Source: Bacillota bacterium
Lineage (GTDB): Bacteria; Bacillota; Bacilli; Paenibacillales; NBRC-103111
DNA: 64,000 nt
Direction: 5' to 3'
Assembly (NCBI GenBank): GCA_023393235.1
Contig: JAEWMH010000167.1
Span: 1 to 64,000, forward strand
In this document: piece by piece, positions 34,974-43,714 of the stretch
How the letters are laid out: each line of letters begins with the position of its first letter
How positions within the stretch are numbered: the first letter of the stretch is position 1
Translations under genes and position numbers: made by a program
The notes under the pieces: model-generated
Told to the model about the DNA's origin: nothing
What the model saw: only the letters and a program-made list of their open reading frames with translations
The model's database searches: none

Positions 34974-36695
34974 CTAAATCATTTCCGGCGATTCCAAGCC
35001 GATCAGGGCCAGGCCGTTGCGCAGGGTGATCTGTACGGATTTCACCAAAGCCAGACGTGCATTGCGCACCGCTTGATCCTCCACCAGAATGGGGCATTCG
35101 TGGTAGAAGCGGTTGAATGCCTGGGCCAGATCCACCAGATAACGGCTGATGATGGACGGCTCCAGCTTCCACATGGCCTGCTGCACCTGCTCGCCGAAGA
35201 TGTACAGCTCCTTCAGCGCCAGCTGGGCCTCCGTGTTCAACAGCTGGCCGGCATCCACCTCTGCGGCGCCGCCAAACTCAATGCTGGAGCTGCCGCCGTT
35301 GGATTTGCGAAGCACGCTGCATGCCCGCGCATGAGTGTATTGCACGTACGGGCCGGTTTCCCCTTCGAAGTTCAGGGCATCCTCCCAAGAGAAGACCACG
35401 TCCTTGATCCGGTTAGTGGACAGGTCGTTGAACACAATGGCGCCGACGCCAACCTGACGGGCCACCTCTTCCTTGTTGGGCATATCCGGGTTCTTCGCCT
35501 CGATAATCTCCCGCACACGCTCTACGGAACGGGTCAGAAGCTCGTCCAGCATGACCACGTTGCCCTTCCGGGTGGAGAGTTTGGCGCCTTCGAGGCTCAC
35601 CTGGCCAAAAGGCACGTGAACCATATCCTTGGACCACTCGTAGCCCATCAGCTCCACAATTTTGAACAGCTGCTGGAAGTGGAGATTTTGCGCCGCGCCG
35701 GTGACGTACACGCATTTATGGAAATCGTAGGTTTGTTTCCGGTAGATGGCTGCCGCCACATCACGGGTGTGGTACAGGGTTGCGCCGTCCTTCTTGATCA
35801 TCAGGGCCGGAGGCATATTGTACTCATCCAGACGGACCAGCAGGGCGCCTTCGTCCTCCTCCAGCAGTCCCTTGTCCTTCAGCTCCTGGACGGGCTTGTC
35901 CATCTTGTCGTTGTAGAAGCTTTCGCCGGCGAAGGAATCGAACTTGATGCCCAGGAGGTCATAAATTTTGTTGAACTCCTTCAGGCTGATGTCCACAAAC
36001 CAGCGCCACAGGCGGTGCGCTTCTTCATCCCCCTGCTCCAGACGCACGAACCAGGAACGGGCAACCTCCTCCAGCTCCGGAGCCTTGTCCGCTTCATCAT
36101 GGAACTGCACATACAGACGCAGCAGCTCAAGAATGCCGCCTTCCTCCACAGCTGCTTCATTGCCCCAGTTTTGGTAGGCGACGATCAGCTTGCCGAACTG
36201 GGTTCCCCAGTCTCCCAGGTGGTTAACGCCGACACAGGTGTAACCCAGATATTGATGAATCCGGTACAGCGCATTGCCGATCATGGTCGAGCGCAGATGC
36301 CCCACGTGAAACGGCTTGGCGATATTGGGGGAGGAAAAGTCGAAGACAACGGTTTTGCCCGCACCTAAATCGGAGGAACCGTAGCGATCACGCTCCGACA
36401 GGATGGTGGAGAGCAGATTAGCTGCGAAGGCCTGTTTGTCCAGGAATACATTCACATACCCCGAAACGGATTCCACCCGGCCGAACAGACCGTCCGTGGC
36501 CAGCTTGGATTTGATCTCATCGGCAATGGCTTGGGGAGATTTGCGGAGGGCCTTGGACAGCTTGAAGCAGGGCAGCGAAAAATCCCCCAGCTCTGGGTTA
36601 GGCGGATATTCGATCATATCCCGCAGGGCGGCTGCCTCCACACCCTCGAATCCTTCCGCAATCTGTTTGGCCAGTTCGTCTTTGTAATTGATCAT
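34974..36695 (-). CDS. argS: Arginyl-tRNA synthetase
   Basis: Class I synthetase of 573 residues that charges tRNA-Arg. It has an N-terminal additional domain (about 1-105), the HIGH-type motif in SSPNIAKPFHVGHLRST (about 125-141), the KMSKS-equivalent KLSTRKGNVV, and a C-terminal anticodon-binding helical domain with the conserved QYTHARACSVLRK. GGAAGGG lies five bases before the ATG. It is a single-gene unit, closing only eight bases from the convergent ABC gene. No T-box could be recognised upstream. Confidence 0.96.
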   Translation of the reverse strand: MINYKDELAKQIAEGFEGVEAAALRDMIEYPPNPELGDFSLPCFKLSKALRKSPQAIADEIKSKLATDGLFGRVESVSGYVNVFLDKQAFAANLLSTILSERDRYGSSDLGAGKTVVFDFSSPNIAKPFHVGHLRSTMIGNALYRIHQYLGYTCVGVNHLGDWGTQFGKLIVAYQNWGNEAAVEEGGILELLRLYVQFHDEADKAPELEEVARSWFVRLEQGDEEAHRLWRWFVDISLKEFNKIYDLLGIKFDSFAGESFYNDKMDKPVQELKDKGLLEEDEGALLVRLDEYNMPPALMIKKDGATLYHTRDVAAAIYRKQTYDFHKCVYVTGAAQNLHFQQLFKIVELMGYEWSKDMVHVPFGQVSLEGAKLSTRKGNVVMLDELLTRSVERVREIIEAKNPDMPNKEEVARQVGVGAIVFNDLSTNRIKDVVFSWEDALNFEGETGPYVQYTHARACSVLRKSNGGSSSIEFGGAAEVDAGQLLNTEAQLALKELYIFGEQVQQAMWKLEPSIISRYLVDLAQAFNRFYHECPILVEDQAVRNARLALVKSVQITLRNGLALIGLESPEMI

Positions 36696-36821
36696 AGTAC
36701 CCTTCCTCTCCTATATACAAAGGCTACCCCTCGCAGCAGGATTCCGCCGCCACAGGGTACCCGAAACTATTACTTGAATGAAATCTGCTGTGCGCTTATG
36801 TAAGCATGAGACGACGGTACC

Positions 36822-37008
36822 GCTAACGGAACTCAGACGCGCTTAGCCTGTATATTCGGGTGTTTTTCCAGGCTAACGGAACTCAGAAGCGCTTACGATG
36901 TAAAAATGAGCCCCGAACGGGTTCCACGCCTCTGTTAGAGCTTCTCAGTTCCGTTAAAAAATCTAAACCGCAGATTAAGTGGTGTAAGAGTCGTATAGTT
37001 CCGTTACA
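36822..37008. repeat. Four-unit intergenic dyad element, copy C (187 bp)
   Basis: 26-bp units begin at 36822, 36872, 36932 and 36983: spacing 50/60/51. Core TAACGGAAC, first two on the plus strand, last two inverted. Unit ends are complementary (GCTAA...TTAGC; TGTAA...TTACA). It lies 127 bases upstream of argS. The stretch 37092-37287 shows nothing supportable. Confidence 0.88.
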
Positions 37009-37075
37009 GCCCTGACGAAGCCTATATCCGACTGCTGCCAATGCTGCTTACCACAAACTACTCATAACAACAGAA

Positions 37076-37091
37076 CACCCCTTGCGGGGTG
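37076..37091 (-). terminator. Possible terminator of the esterase gene
   Basis: CACCCC-TTGC-GGGGTG is a compact GC-rich stem-loop, with a T-rich stretch after it on the minus strand. It lies about 200 bases beyond the esterase stop, so the assignment is tentative. Confidence 0.4.
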
Positions 37092-37287
37092 CCCTGAATA
37101 ATAGTCAGTCGCAACAAAAAACTCCGGACCCTCATCCGAAACTTCATTATACAGCAAGCGGGGTTTTATGGCAAATAGCCGACTTCCTAGCGACCGCGCG
37201 CGGTTTGATCCGCATGAGACAGTCCAACACCCCCTGTGGCCCGCACCCCAATGAGCCGCCCCTATCCCGCGCCTCTCCTCCTCCGCC

Positions 37288-38397
37288 TTACCGCAAATAA
37301 TCAGACAGCGCCGGCAGGTTCAACTCCCGGATGCCCTCAGCCACCAGCCCAGCGATGGCCAAGGCTCCCTTTTCCGAGAAGTGGGTATTGTCCGTGGTGC
37401 CGTCCGGGAGCCCGGCATATTCCCCCGGCGCCGTCCACATGAACAAGGCCTTGGAGGGTTCATCCCCCACCTGCTCCAGCAGCGCTCTGCTTTTGGCCGC
37501 CAGATTAATGTAAGGCACCTCCAGCTCACGGGCCAGTTCCTCCATAGCGGGAATATAATCGCCATGGGTATCCTTGATAGTGCCGTCCTCCTCGAAGAAC
37601 CGCCGCTGCATGGCGGACACCAGTAGAGGCAGCGCCCCGCGCTCCCGCGCTCCCTCAATGTACCGGGTCAAAAACTCCTTATACGTGGTAAATGCTTCCG
37701 TTCCGCGTTCATCTTCCTTTTCATCGTTGTGGGCAAATTGGATCACCAGCACATCCCCGGCTTTGATCAGCTTCCAAATCCGGTTCAGACGGTCTTCCAC
37801 GATGAAGCTCCTGGAGCTGCGGCCGGAGCGGGCATGGTTGTCCACCGCAATATTGGCGTTCAGGAACTTGCCGATAGCTTGTCCCCAGCCAGTATACGGA
37901 TATCCTGCCGATGGCTGGTCCGTCACCGTGGAGTCCCCCGCTAAGAACAGGGTGGGCAGCATGGGGGCATGAGTGATCTCAACCGCATCCACCCGGACAC
38001 CCTCTCCATCCCAAGCCAGCTTCAGCTGCCCGTCGCATACATGCATGGCGAACTCTTCACGGACGCTTTCCCCAGCTCCGGCAGGAGCACGATCCAGCAC
38101 AATGCGGCCCCGCCCTTCCTTCACAGTCAAGGCACCCGCTTCCGCCAAGCCGGTATAGGACACGGCAACGGTGTAATTGCCTTTGGGCACATTCACCAGG
38201 AACGACGGTTTCATCGGCACAAAATAATCCCCGGGCCAAGAGTCCATCAGATCCTCATAACGGGAAAACGCCGGAGGCATGGAGAACCCGTACCCTGTAT
38301 TCCAACTGAAGCCGGTATCCTGCTCCAGTACAATCCAATCCTCTCCCGCGTTCTCCGGGCCAAATGCAAAACGGTAATTCAGATTCAAACCCAACAC
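37288..38397 (-). CDS. SGNH/GDSL esterase, rhamnogalacturonan acetylesterase-like (CE12)
   Basis: About 369 residues. The N-terminal 140 residues form a beta-rich domain (YRFAFGPENAGEDW ... GFSWNTGYGF), typical of Paenibacillus CE12 relatives; the C-terminal half is the SGNH hydrolase: block I TLFLAGDSTVTD with the nucleophile Ser, block II Gly in NHARSGRSSRSF, block III Asn in VIQFAHNDEKED, and block V Asp/His in GTTDNTHFSEKG. No signal peptide is seen, so it probably removes acetyl groups from imported oligosaccharides in the cytoplasm. The frame is open to 38436; the GTG at 38397 after AAAGGTG is preferred, but a TTG at 38388 is equally possible. Confidence 0.85.
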   Translation of the reverse strand: MLGLNLNYRFAFGPENAGEDWIVLEQDTGFSWNTGYGFSMPPAFSRYEDLMDSWPGDYFVPMKPSFLVNVPKGNYTVAVSYTGLAEAGALTVKEGRGRIVLDRAPAGAGESVREEFAMHVCDGQLKLAWDGEGVRVDAVEITHAPMLPTLFLAGDSTVTDQPSAGYPYTGWGQAIGKFLNANIAVDNHARSGRSSRSFIVEDRLNRIWKLIKAGDVLVIQFAHNDEKEDERGTEAFTTYKEFLTRYIEGARERGALPLLVSAMQRRFFEEDGTIKDTHGDYIPAMEELARELEVPYINLAAKSRALLEQVGDEPSKALFMWTAPGEYAGLPDGTTDNTHFSEKGALAIAGLVAEGIRELNLPALSDYLR

Positions 38398-38652
38398 CCT
38401 TTCACCTTTATTTAATGAACAAACGGAGATGAACAAATGCGTTCAAAACCTCACGCTTTTAGAATATCCTGATCCATCCCCGATGTCCATTGCGAAATCG
38501 CGTCAATCGTCACCGGTTCCTGCGGCAAGGTTTTTTCCCCAACACCCCCTCCCATACCGGCTATAAAGGCAATAGGTTATGGGTCTTGGACGGAACAGCG
38601 TTCTTTTGTTATCTTGAAAAGAGTGTCAGAATGAGAGGAGCTGCCTTTTGTC

Positions 38653-39579
38653 ATGTTCGCCGCCGTATTCAGCACCATGTTCCAGGTGATCGTCCCCATC
38701 TCCATCCCCGTTATAGCCGGAGCCCTGCTCCGCAGGTTCACCCAGCTGGATGTGAAGCCATTGTTGACCTTATACCTGTATTTCCTGAGCCCTGCTATTA
38801 TCTTCGACACCCTGTCCAAAGCGTCTATCAGCTCCGGCGATATTTACCAGACCTTAGGCTTTTGCCTGCTGAATTTGCTTCTGTTGTGGGCCTGCGCCCA
38901 GCTGCTCAGCCGTGCGCTTAAGCTGCCCCAGCCCGAAACGGCAGGCCTGACACTGATGTCCACCTTCACCAACAGCGTGAATTACGGTCTTCCGCTGGTG
39001 CTGCTGGCCTTCGGTCAGGCGGGTCTGGACCACGCTTCCGTTTACGTCATCACCCAGATGGTCATTGTGAATACAGTGGGGATCTATTTTGCCGCGCGCT
39101 CCCACTTTTCCTTCCGCAATGCACTGGTGTCCATCTTCCGACTGCCCGCCATCTATGCCGCCGCTTTGGCTATCCTGCTCCGGACCACAGGCCTGCATCT
39201 GCCCAATGGGGTGGACAAAGGAATCACCATGGTGGCCGGCGCTTATTCTCCGGTGGTGCTGGCCATCCTCGGTGCCCAGATGGTGCGGGTTGCCGGAGTG
39301 AAGCTGGAGCCCCATGCCAACAAAACCTTTCTGGCGGGTATGGCCGTCCGTTTGCTGCTGTCCCCTCTGATCGCTGCGGCCGGATTATGGGTCCTGCGTG
39401 TGGAAGGCACCCTATTCTCCGTATTGCTGATTCTTGCCTCTATGCCTGCGGCCGTGAATGCGACGGTTCTGGCAGAACGTTACGGCGCCGCGCCGCACAT
39501 TGTGTCCAAATGCATTCTGTGGACCACCTTGGCTTCTTTTCTGGTGCTGCCCATCCTATTGGCTCTGGCACCGGGATAA
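38653..39579 (+). CDS. AEC-family transporter (auxin efflux carrier type)
   Basis: A 308-residue membrane protein with about ten helices in two inverted halves, matching the AEC/malate permease family. Typical elements are the N-terminal VPISIPVIAGALLRRF, the broken helix FTNSVNYGLPLVLLAFG and the late PAAVNATVLAERYGA motif with a helix break. Bacterial members export or import organic acids, amino acids or siderophores. A GAGAGGAG site lies 11 bases before the ATG. It stands divergent from the esterase gene across a 255-base gap. Confidence 0.88.
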   Translation: MFAAVFSTMFQVIVPISIPVIAGALLRRFTQLDVKPLLTLYLYFLSPAIIFDTLSKASISSGDIYQTLGFCLLNLLLLWACAQLLSRALKLPQPETAGLTLMSTFTNSVNYGLPLVLLAFGQAGLDHASVYVITQMVIVNTVGIYFAARSHFSFRNALVSIFRLPAIYAAALAILLRTTGLHLPNGVDKGITMVAGAYSPVVLAILGAQMVRVAGVKLEPHANKTFLAGMAVRLLLSPLIAAAGLWVLRVEGTLFSVLLILASMPAAVNATVLAERYGAAPHIVSKCILWTTLASFLVLPILLALAPG

Positions 39580-39650
39580 CATTTTCCTCAAAAAAAACGG
39601 AAAAAGCCATGTAGGATTTGGTAAAATGGGAAGAAAAGAGGTGGCTGGCT

Positions 39651-40070
39651 ATGGCAACAAGCATATTCGATGTGAAGGCTCACATGCCCGATGATGGCAG
39701 TGTGGCATCTGTTCTGGGACAGGCAAAACCCGCCTGGGACCGTGTGGAGGACTTGCTGAGGGAGACCTGTGGGGAGATTGCGAAGGAATGGAAATTTTAC
39801 AGCAAAAAATCCGGATGGTCATTAGTGTTTAAAAACAAAGGAAAAACCCTGCTCTACACCCTTCCATGCAGGGAGTATTTCAAGGTTTGGTTTGTATTGG
39901 GCGCGGAAGCGCTGGAGGCCGCCAAACAAGCCCCGCTGCCGGAGCCTGTGCTGGAGGAGGTCCGCACCGCCATAACGTATGCCGAAGGCACCTCATTTAG
40001 TGTGGATGTACACGCAATGAAGGATTTAGATGCGGTGAAGCTCCTTTTGTCCATCAAAATGGAAGGGTAG
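39651..40070 (+). CDS. DUF3788-type protein
   Basis: A 139-residue cytoplasmic protein recognisable as DUF3788 by EWKFYSKKSGWSLVFKNKGKTLLYT followed by REYFKVWFVLG (each conserved aromatic). The fold is probably that of the YdhG/DUF1801-like group that bind hydrophobic ligands; function unknown. The frame opens at 39618, but AGAGGTGG six bases before the ATG at 39651 sets the start. Confidence 0.8.
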   Translation: MATSIFDVKAHMPDDGSVASVLGQAKPAWDRVEDLLRETCGEIAKEWKFYSKKSGWSLVFKNKGKTLLYTLPCREYFKVWFVLGAEALEAAKQAPLPEPVLEEVRTAITYAEGTSFSVDVHAMKDLDAVKLLLSIKMEG

Positions 40071-40089
40071 CCCCTTCTGCATACGCCAA

Positions 40090-40134
40090 AAGCGCCAGCC
40101 CCTTACGGAAGCTGCCTGTTTAAGGTTGGCGCTT
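40090..40134. terminator. Shared hairpin between convergent genes
   Basis: AAGCGCCA pairs with TGGCGCTT around a 29-base loop. The stop codon of the convergent CBS gene (40103-40105) lies inside the loop, so the hairpin is partly coding. Confidence 0.55.
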
Positions 40135-40600
40135 GTTCCTCCTCGGCCAAGGTGCTCTGGAAGGAATGGCGGATCACATCGCCGCGGCTGATAATCCCCA
40201 CCAGAACCCCGTTTTTCTCTACCGGCACCTTCTTGATCTGCCTCTTGCCAAGTAAGGAAGCGATGTCCTCCACCTCTTCGTCCCAGTCCACTTTGTATAC
40301 CTTTTTTTGGGCAATGACCATCACATTCAGACCCAGCACCCGCTTGATCCGGTCCTCATACTCATCCTGATCCCCCCTGAAGACCATGCTGAAAAACAGG
40401 GAACCCACCACCTGGTCCTCCTGGCGCCCCACATACCGGAGAATATCCCCGTCGCTGATATAAGCGACGATTTCATTACGCTCATTGACTACGGGAAGGC
40501 CGCTGATGCGGTACTTGATGAACTTCTCGATCACCGCCCGGACAGAGTCCGTTTCTTTTACCTTATAAGCGGGGTTGACCATAATTTCATGGGCCTTCAT
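40103..40600 (-). CDS. CBS domain-pair protein
   Basis: A 165-residue protein made of two CBS motifs: residues about 2-60 (KAHEIMVNPAYKVKETDSV ... YISDGDILRYV) and 90-150 (VLGLNVMVIAQKKVYKV ... GIISRGDVIRH). CBS pairs bind adenosine nucleotides (AMP, ATP, SAM or c-di-AMP) and act as energy sensors. There is no attached enzyme, so it may regulate a partner in trans. The ATG at 40600 has GGAGG eight bases upstream. Confidence 0.87.
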   Translation of the reverse strand: MKAHEIMVNPAYKVKETDSVRAVIEKFIKYRISGLPVVNERNEIVAYISDGDILRYVGRQEDQVVGSLFFSMVFRGDQDEYEDRIKRVLGLNVMVIAQKKVYKVDWDEEVEDIASLLGKRQIKKVPVEKNGVLVGIISRGDVIRHSFQSTLAEEEQAPTLNRQLP

Positions 40601-40713
40601 TTCCCATTCCTCCACGAATGTAATCTATAATTGTATTATACAACTAAGCCTGGGACTGTCAACGGACATCTATGGAATCCGGCCCCTTATTCCGACAATC
40701 CCTTCCACCAACA

Positions 40714-40746
40714 GAAAAACAGCCTGGAAATAAGCCTCCAGGCTGT
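40714..40746 (-). terminator. Terminator of the MarR/efflux operon
   Basis: ACAGCCTGGA and TCCAGGCTGT form a perfect 10-bp stem with an 8-base loop, followed on the minus strand by TTTTTC. It starts 25 bases beyond the efflux gene stop. Confidence 0.85.
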
Positions 40747-40770
40747 TAAAGCTGCCGATCATATTAAATA

Positions 40771-42399
40771 TTAATGAATGGACACCGGCTCCTGCTGAAC
40801 CGCACGTTCTGCCTCCGGCATTTTGTTGGAGGTGCGCAGCGGGATTTCTCGGATGAAGAAGGTCAGAACCAGCGCCAGCACCAGGAGGGCCGTACCCGAC
40901 AGGAAAACGGTGGTCAGCGCGGAACTGAGGGAGTCCTTAAGCATATCAACCATATGCTGGATAACAGGCTGGATATCCGCCGGCAGAGAAGCCATCAGCT
41001 CCTTCAGCTTGGGCTGGTCAAGAAGCGCCTGAGGACCTTGGAGATCCTTCAGCGATGCGGCCAGCTTCGGATTGGCGCTTGCCAGATTGGCGATATTGGC
41101 CGTTCCGGAAGAACCGGCTGCAGCCGCCGCGCTTTGCATGTGGTTCTTCAGGGACGTGGTCATAATGGTGCCCATGACGGCAACGCCGATGGTCCCGCCC
41201 ATGTTCCGGAACAGCTGCGAGGAAGCGGTGGCGACCCCCAGCTCGTTAGGCTTGACGGCATTTTGCACAGTCAGGGAGAAAACCGGCATGCCCAGACCCA
41301 GACCAGCTCCGAACACGATCATGGCGATAACCGCCATCCATACGGAGTCCATGTACGCCATAATCAGCATGCCTGCTACCATGATGGGGAAACCTAGGAC
41401 GGCAAACTTCTTGTATTTGCCCGTTTTGGTGATCATCCGACCGGTCATGGCGCTAACGAATACCATAGCCAGAGACATGGGCATGGTCACATAACCCGAA
41501 TAGGTAGGCGATATGCCTTCCACACCCTGCACGAAGAACGGCAGATAAATCAGCGCGCCCATCATACCGGCGTTCATAATAAAGCCAATCACATTAGACA
41601 GGGTAACGATGTCATTGCGGAACAGGGACAGCGGCAGCACCGGGCTTTTGGCCCGCATTTCCACCAGAATGAAGATGAGCAGGAATACAGCCGCAGCTGC
41701 GAACAATCCGATGGTTTGCGCAGAACTCCATGCATACTTGGTACCGGCCCAGGAGAAGCCCAGCAGCAGGGGCACAATGGTCAAGGTCAGGAAAAGCGAA
41801 CCCCAATAGTCGATGCTCTCCGATTCCTTGCGGGGAACCTTCGGGAACAGAGCCAGAATCATGATAAAAGCCACAATCCCCAGGGGCAGGAAAATCCAGA
41901 ACAGCCATTTCCACGGCATATTATCCACCAGCCAGCCGCCCAAGGTAGGGCCAAGCACACTGGAGAAGCCGAATACAGCCATCATTACACCGGTCCACTT
42001 GCCTCTTTCACGCGGGGAGAACAAGTCGCCCACCGCAGTAAAGGCTGACGACATGATGATACCGGCGCCGATACCCTGAATGCCGCGGTACGTAATCAAC
42101 TGGAAGATATCCTTGGAAAATCCGCTTAAGAATGCACCGATCATAAAAAATACGATACCTGACAGAATAAATGGCTTACGCCCGTAAATATCCGACAGCT
42201 TGCCGACCAGCACGGTGGCAATGGTTGAGGTCAGCATGTAAATGGTAATGACCCACGTGTAATATTCCATGCCGCCCAGAATGGCAATGATCCGGGGCAT
42301 GGCGGTACTGACTATGGTCTGGTTGATAGCGGAAAAAAACATGGCGCCGATTATGGCGATCATGATAGATAATTTCCGTTTGTGTGAAAGTTCTTCCAT
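40771..42399 (-). CDS. Drug efflux MFS transporter, DHA2 (EmrB/QacA) type
   Basis: A 542-residue proton-driven multidrug exporter with 14 predicted helices. Motif A is GKLSDIYGRKPFILSG between helices 2 and 3, motif D1 is near the N-terminus (INQTIVSTAMPRI), and motif C (GFSSVLGPTLGGWLVD) in helix 5 marks an antiporter. A long external loop before the last helix (about 430-490) has an Ala-rich patch. AAAGGAG lies 11 bases before the ATG. A marR gene precedes it by 41 bases on the same strand with a palindromic site upstream, a classic substrate-inducible arrangement. Confidence 0.93.
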   Translation of the reverse strand: MEELSHKRKLSIMIAIIGAMFFSAINQTIVSTAMPRIIAILGGMEYYTWVITIYMLTSTIATVLVGKLSDIYGRKPFILSGIVFFMIGAFLSGFSKDIFQLITYRGIQGIGAGIIMSSAFTAVGDLFSPRERGKWTGVMMAVFGFSSVLGPTLGGWLVDNMPWKWLFWIFLPLGIVAFIMILALFPKVPRKESESIDYWGSLFLTLTIVPLLLGFSWAGTKYAWSSAQTIGLFAAAAVFLLIFILVEMRAKSPVLPLSLFRNDIVTLSNVIGFIMNAGMMGALIYLPFFVQGVEGISPTYSGYVTMPMSLAMVFVSAMTGRMITKTGKYKKFAVLGFPIMVAGMLIMAYMDSVWMAVIAMIVFGAGLGLGMPVFSLTVQNAVKPNELGVATASSQLFRNMGGTIGVAVMGTIMTTSLKNHMQSAAAAAGSSGTANIANLASANPKLAASLKDLQGPQALLDQPKLKELMASLPADIQPVIQHMVDMLKDSLSSALTTVFLSGTALLVLALVLTFFIREIPLRTSNKMPEAERAVQQEPVSIH

Positions 42400-42440
42400 T
42401 CGTCTCTCTTCTCCTTTAATTGGTGTTTCTAACTAAACCC

Positions 42441-42875
42441 CTATTCTTTGTCTGGAGGGGCCAGCTTTTCCAGCAGTCCGGTGAGGACTATTCTTTCCTC
42501 TGGCGTGAGCCGTGAAAAATAGTCGTGTATAAGCTCATTCCGGATGGAAACGGCCTGCGCAAGCATTTCCTCCCCGGAAGCAGTGAGCTCCACCAGGATA
42601 GATCTGCGGTCAGCGGGATCATCCCGGCGTACCACGTAGCCGGCACGTTCCATCCGGTCGATCATCACCGTCACGGCGCTGGGCTTCACCTCCACTTTGT
42701 CTGCAATGTCGCTAAGCTTGCATTTCCCCTTCCGTTTGACATAGAAGAGCACATACATCTGCGGAGCGGTGATAGAAGGGCCCATCCGCTGTAAGAGCTG
42801 GCATTCGAAGTTTCGGCGGAACCGCAGATTCGCCGTATGGAACCGCTCAATGAGGTCATCAGAATCCTGTGACAT
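42441..42875 (-). CDS. MarR-family repressor of the efflux operon
   Basis: A 144-residue winged helix-turn-helix regulator. The DNA-binding region is KCKLSDIADKVEVKPSAVTVMIDRMERAGYV, and the wing has the conserved RRDDPADRRSILVELT. It likely represses itself and the efflux gene until a phenolic or drug ligand binds. A perfect palindrome 24 bases upstream is the probable operator. Confidence 0.92.
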   Translation of the reverse strand: MSQDSDDLIERFHTANLRFRRNFECQLLQRMGPSITAPQMYVLFYVKRKGKCKLSDIADKVEVKPSAVTVMIDRMERAGYVVRRDDPADRRSILVELTASGEEMLAQAVSIRNELIHDYFSRLTPEERIVLTGLLEKLAPPDKE

Positions 42876-42898
42876 TCGTCCTGGTCTCCCTGCTTTTT

Positions 42899-42915
42899 AT
42901 TTAAACAATTTAAAT
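42899..42915. promoter_or_regulatory. Probable MarR operator
   Basis: ATTTAAA-CAA-TTTAAAT is a perfect 17-bp palindrome 24-40 bases before the marR start, with a second TTTAAATATTAA-like site overlapping. A/T-rich palindromes of this size are typical MarR sites. Confidence 0.6.
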
Positions 42916-43085
42916 ATTAATCAGTTTGAGTAAATTAGTCAAGTCTAATTCGTGAATGCCCGTACACCTATTATTGACAGGGCAGCAACTGATAAAGGTT
43001 CGCTACGGTTGAAAATAATGGTTGGGAGCATGCATGAAGGGAAAATTGGCTTCCCGTATCTGGCCCAAAAGAGAGCCCCCCGCAC

Positions 43086-43113
43086 AGTTAGCCAAAGCCC
43101 GCTTCCGCTAACT
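43086..43113. repeat. Solitary unit related to the four-unit elements
   Basis: AGTTAGC and GCTAACT are 7-bp complementary ends around a core which on the minus strand reads TTAGCGGAAGCGGG, close to units of copy A. It stands alone, 115 bases upstream of a marR-like gene; no partners were found at plus or minus 50 or 61 bp. Nothing else is supportable in the 42916-43227 gap. Confidence 0.5.
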
Positions 43114-43227
43114 CCCCTCCCGACGCCTTTTTTCCAACAATCAGCTCCCAACACCCATTGTGTTTTCAAACCCCCGCACCTATGTTAATCTTGACATAAG
43201 CATACGCTACCAACGGAGGTCCTCACG

Positions 43228-43689
43228 ATGAACCAACAGTCCCTGGAGGGAGTGGAGCTGGAGCTGGCCCTCCTGATCCGCCGCCTCACTTCTATGATTT
43301 CCTATCAGAAGGTAGGCAGTCTGGACCGGGCCGCTTATCTGCTGCTGACCCAGATTTCTCTGGGCGGAGCCTGCAGCATCAAGACTCTGTCCCATACCTT
43401 CCACCTGGACATCTCTACCGTTAGCCGTCAGGTTTCCGCCCTGGAGCAAAAGGGCTACATACGCCGCGTCCCCGATGAGCTGGACGGCCGCGCCTTTATC
43501 CTCAGCATTACCGAGCTGGGAGATCAGCTGCTGGCGGATGACAAGGCCAACCGGATGGCCAAACTTGGCCATGTGCTGGATAACTGGACAGATGACGAAA
43601 TGAAGCAGTTCGGCGAACTGCTTCAGAAATTCAACCATAGTGTGGTGGAAGCCGAACACATGGAAAAAGTGCCCCAGCATGATGGCTGA
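43228..43689 (+). CDS. MarR-family regulator
   Basis: A 153-residue winged helix regulator. The helix-turn-helix is CSIKTLSHTFHLDISTVSRQVSALEQKGYI, and the wing contains RRVPDELDGRAFILSIT with the conserved Asp and Arg. GGAGGT lies seven bases before the ATG. Its target is not obvious: the downstream gene is convergent. Its stop codon falls inside its own terminator hairpin. Confidence 0.9.
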   Translation: MNQQSLEGVELELALLIRRLTSMISYQKVGSLDRAAYLLLTQISLGGACSIKTLSHTFHLDISTVSRQVSALEQKGYIRRVPDELDGRAFILSITELGDQLLADDKANRMAKLGHVLDNWTDDEMKQFGELLQKFNHSVVEAEHMEKVPQHDG

Positions 43690-43705
43690 GGCACTTCTTT
43701 TTTAG
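43667..43705 (+). terminator. Terminator overlapping the end of the MarR gene
   Basis: AAGTGCCCCAGC pairs with GCTGAGGCACTT (one mismatch), followed by CTTTTTT. The left arm and loop encode the last residues and the TGA is within the right arm. Confidence 0.85.
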
Positions 43706-43714
43706 ACGGTCACC

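Noticed and set aside
36696..36800. T-box leader for argS
   Set aside because: A GGGTACC stem is present, but the T-box signature AGGGTGGNACCGCG and a following terminator are missing.
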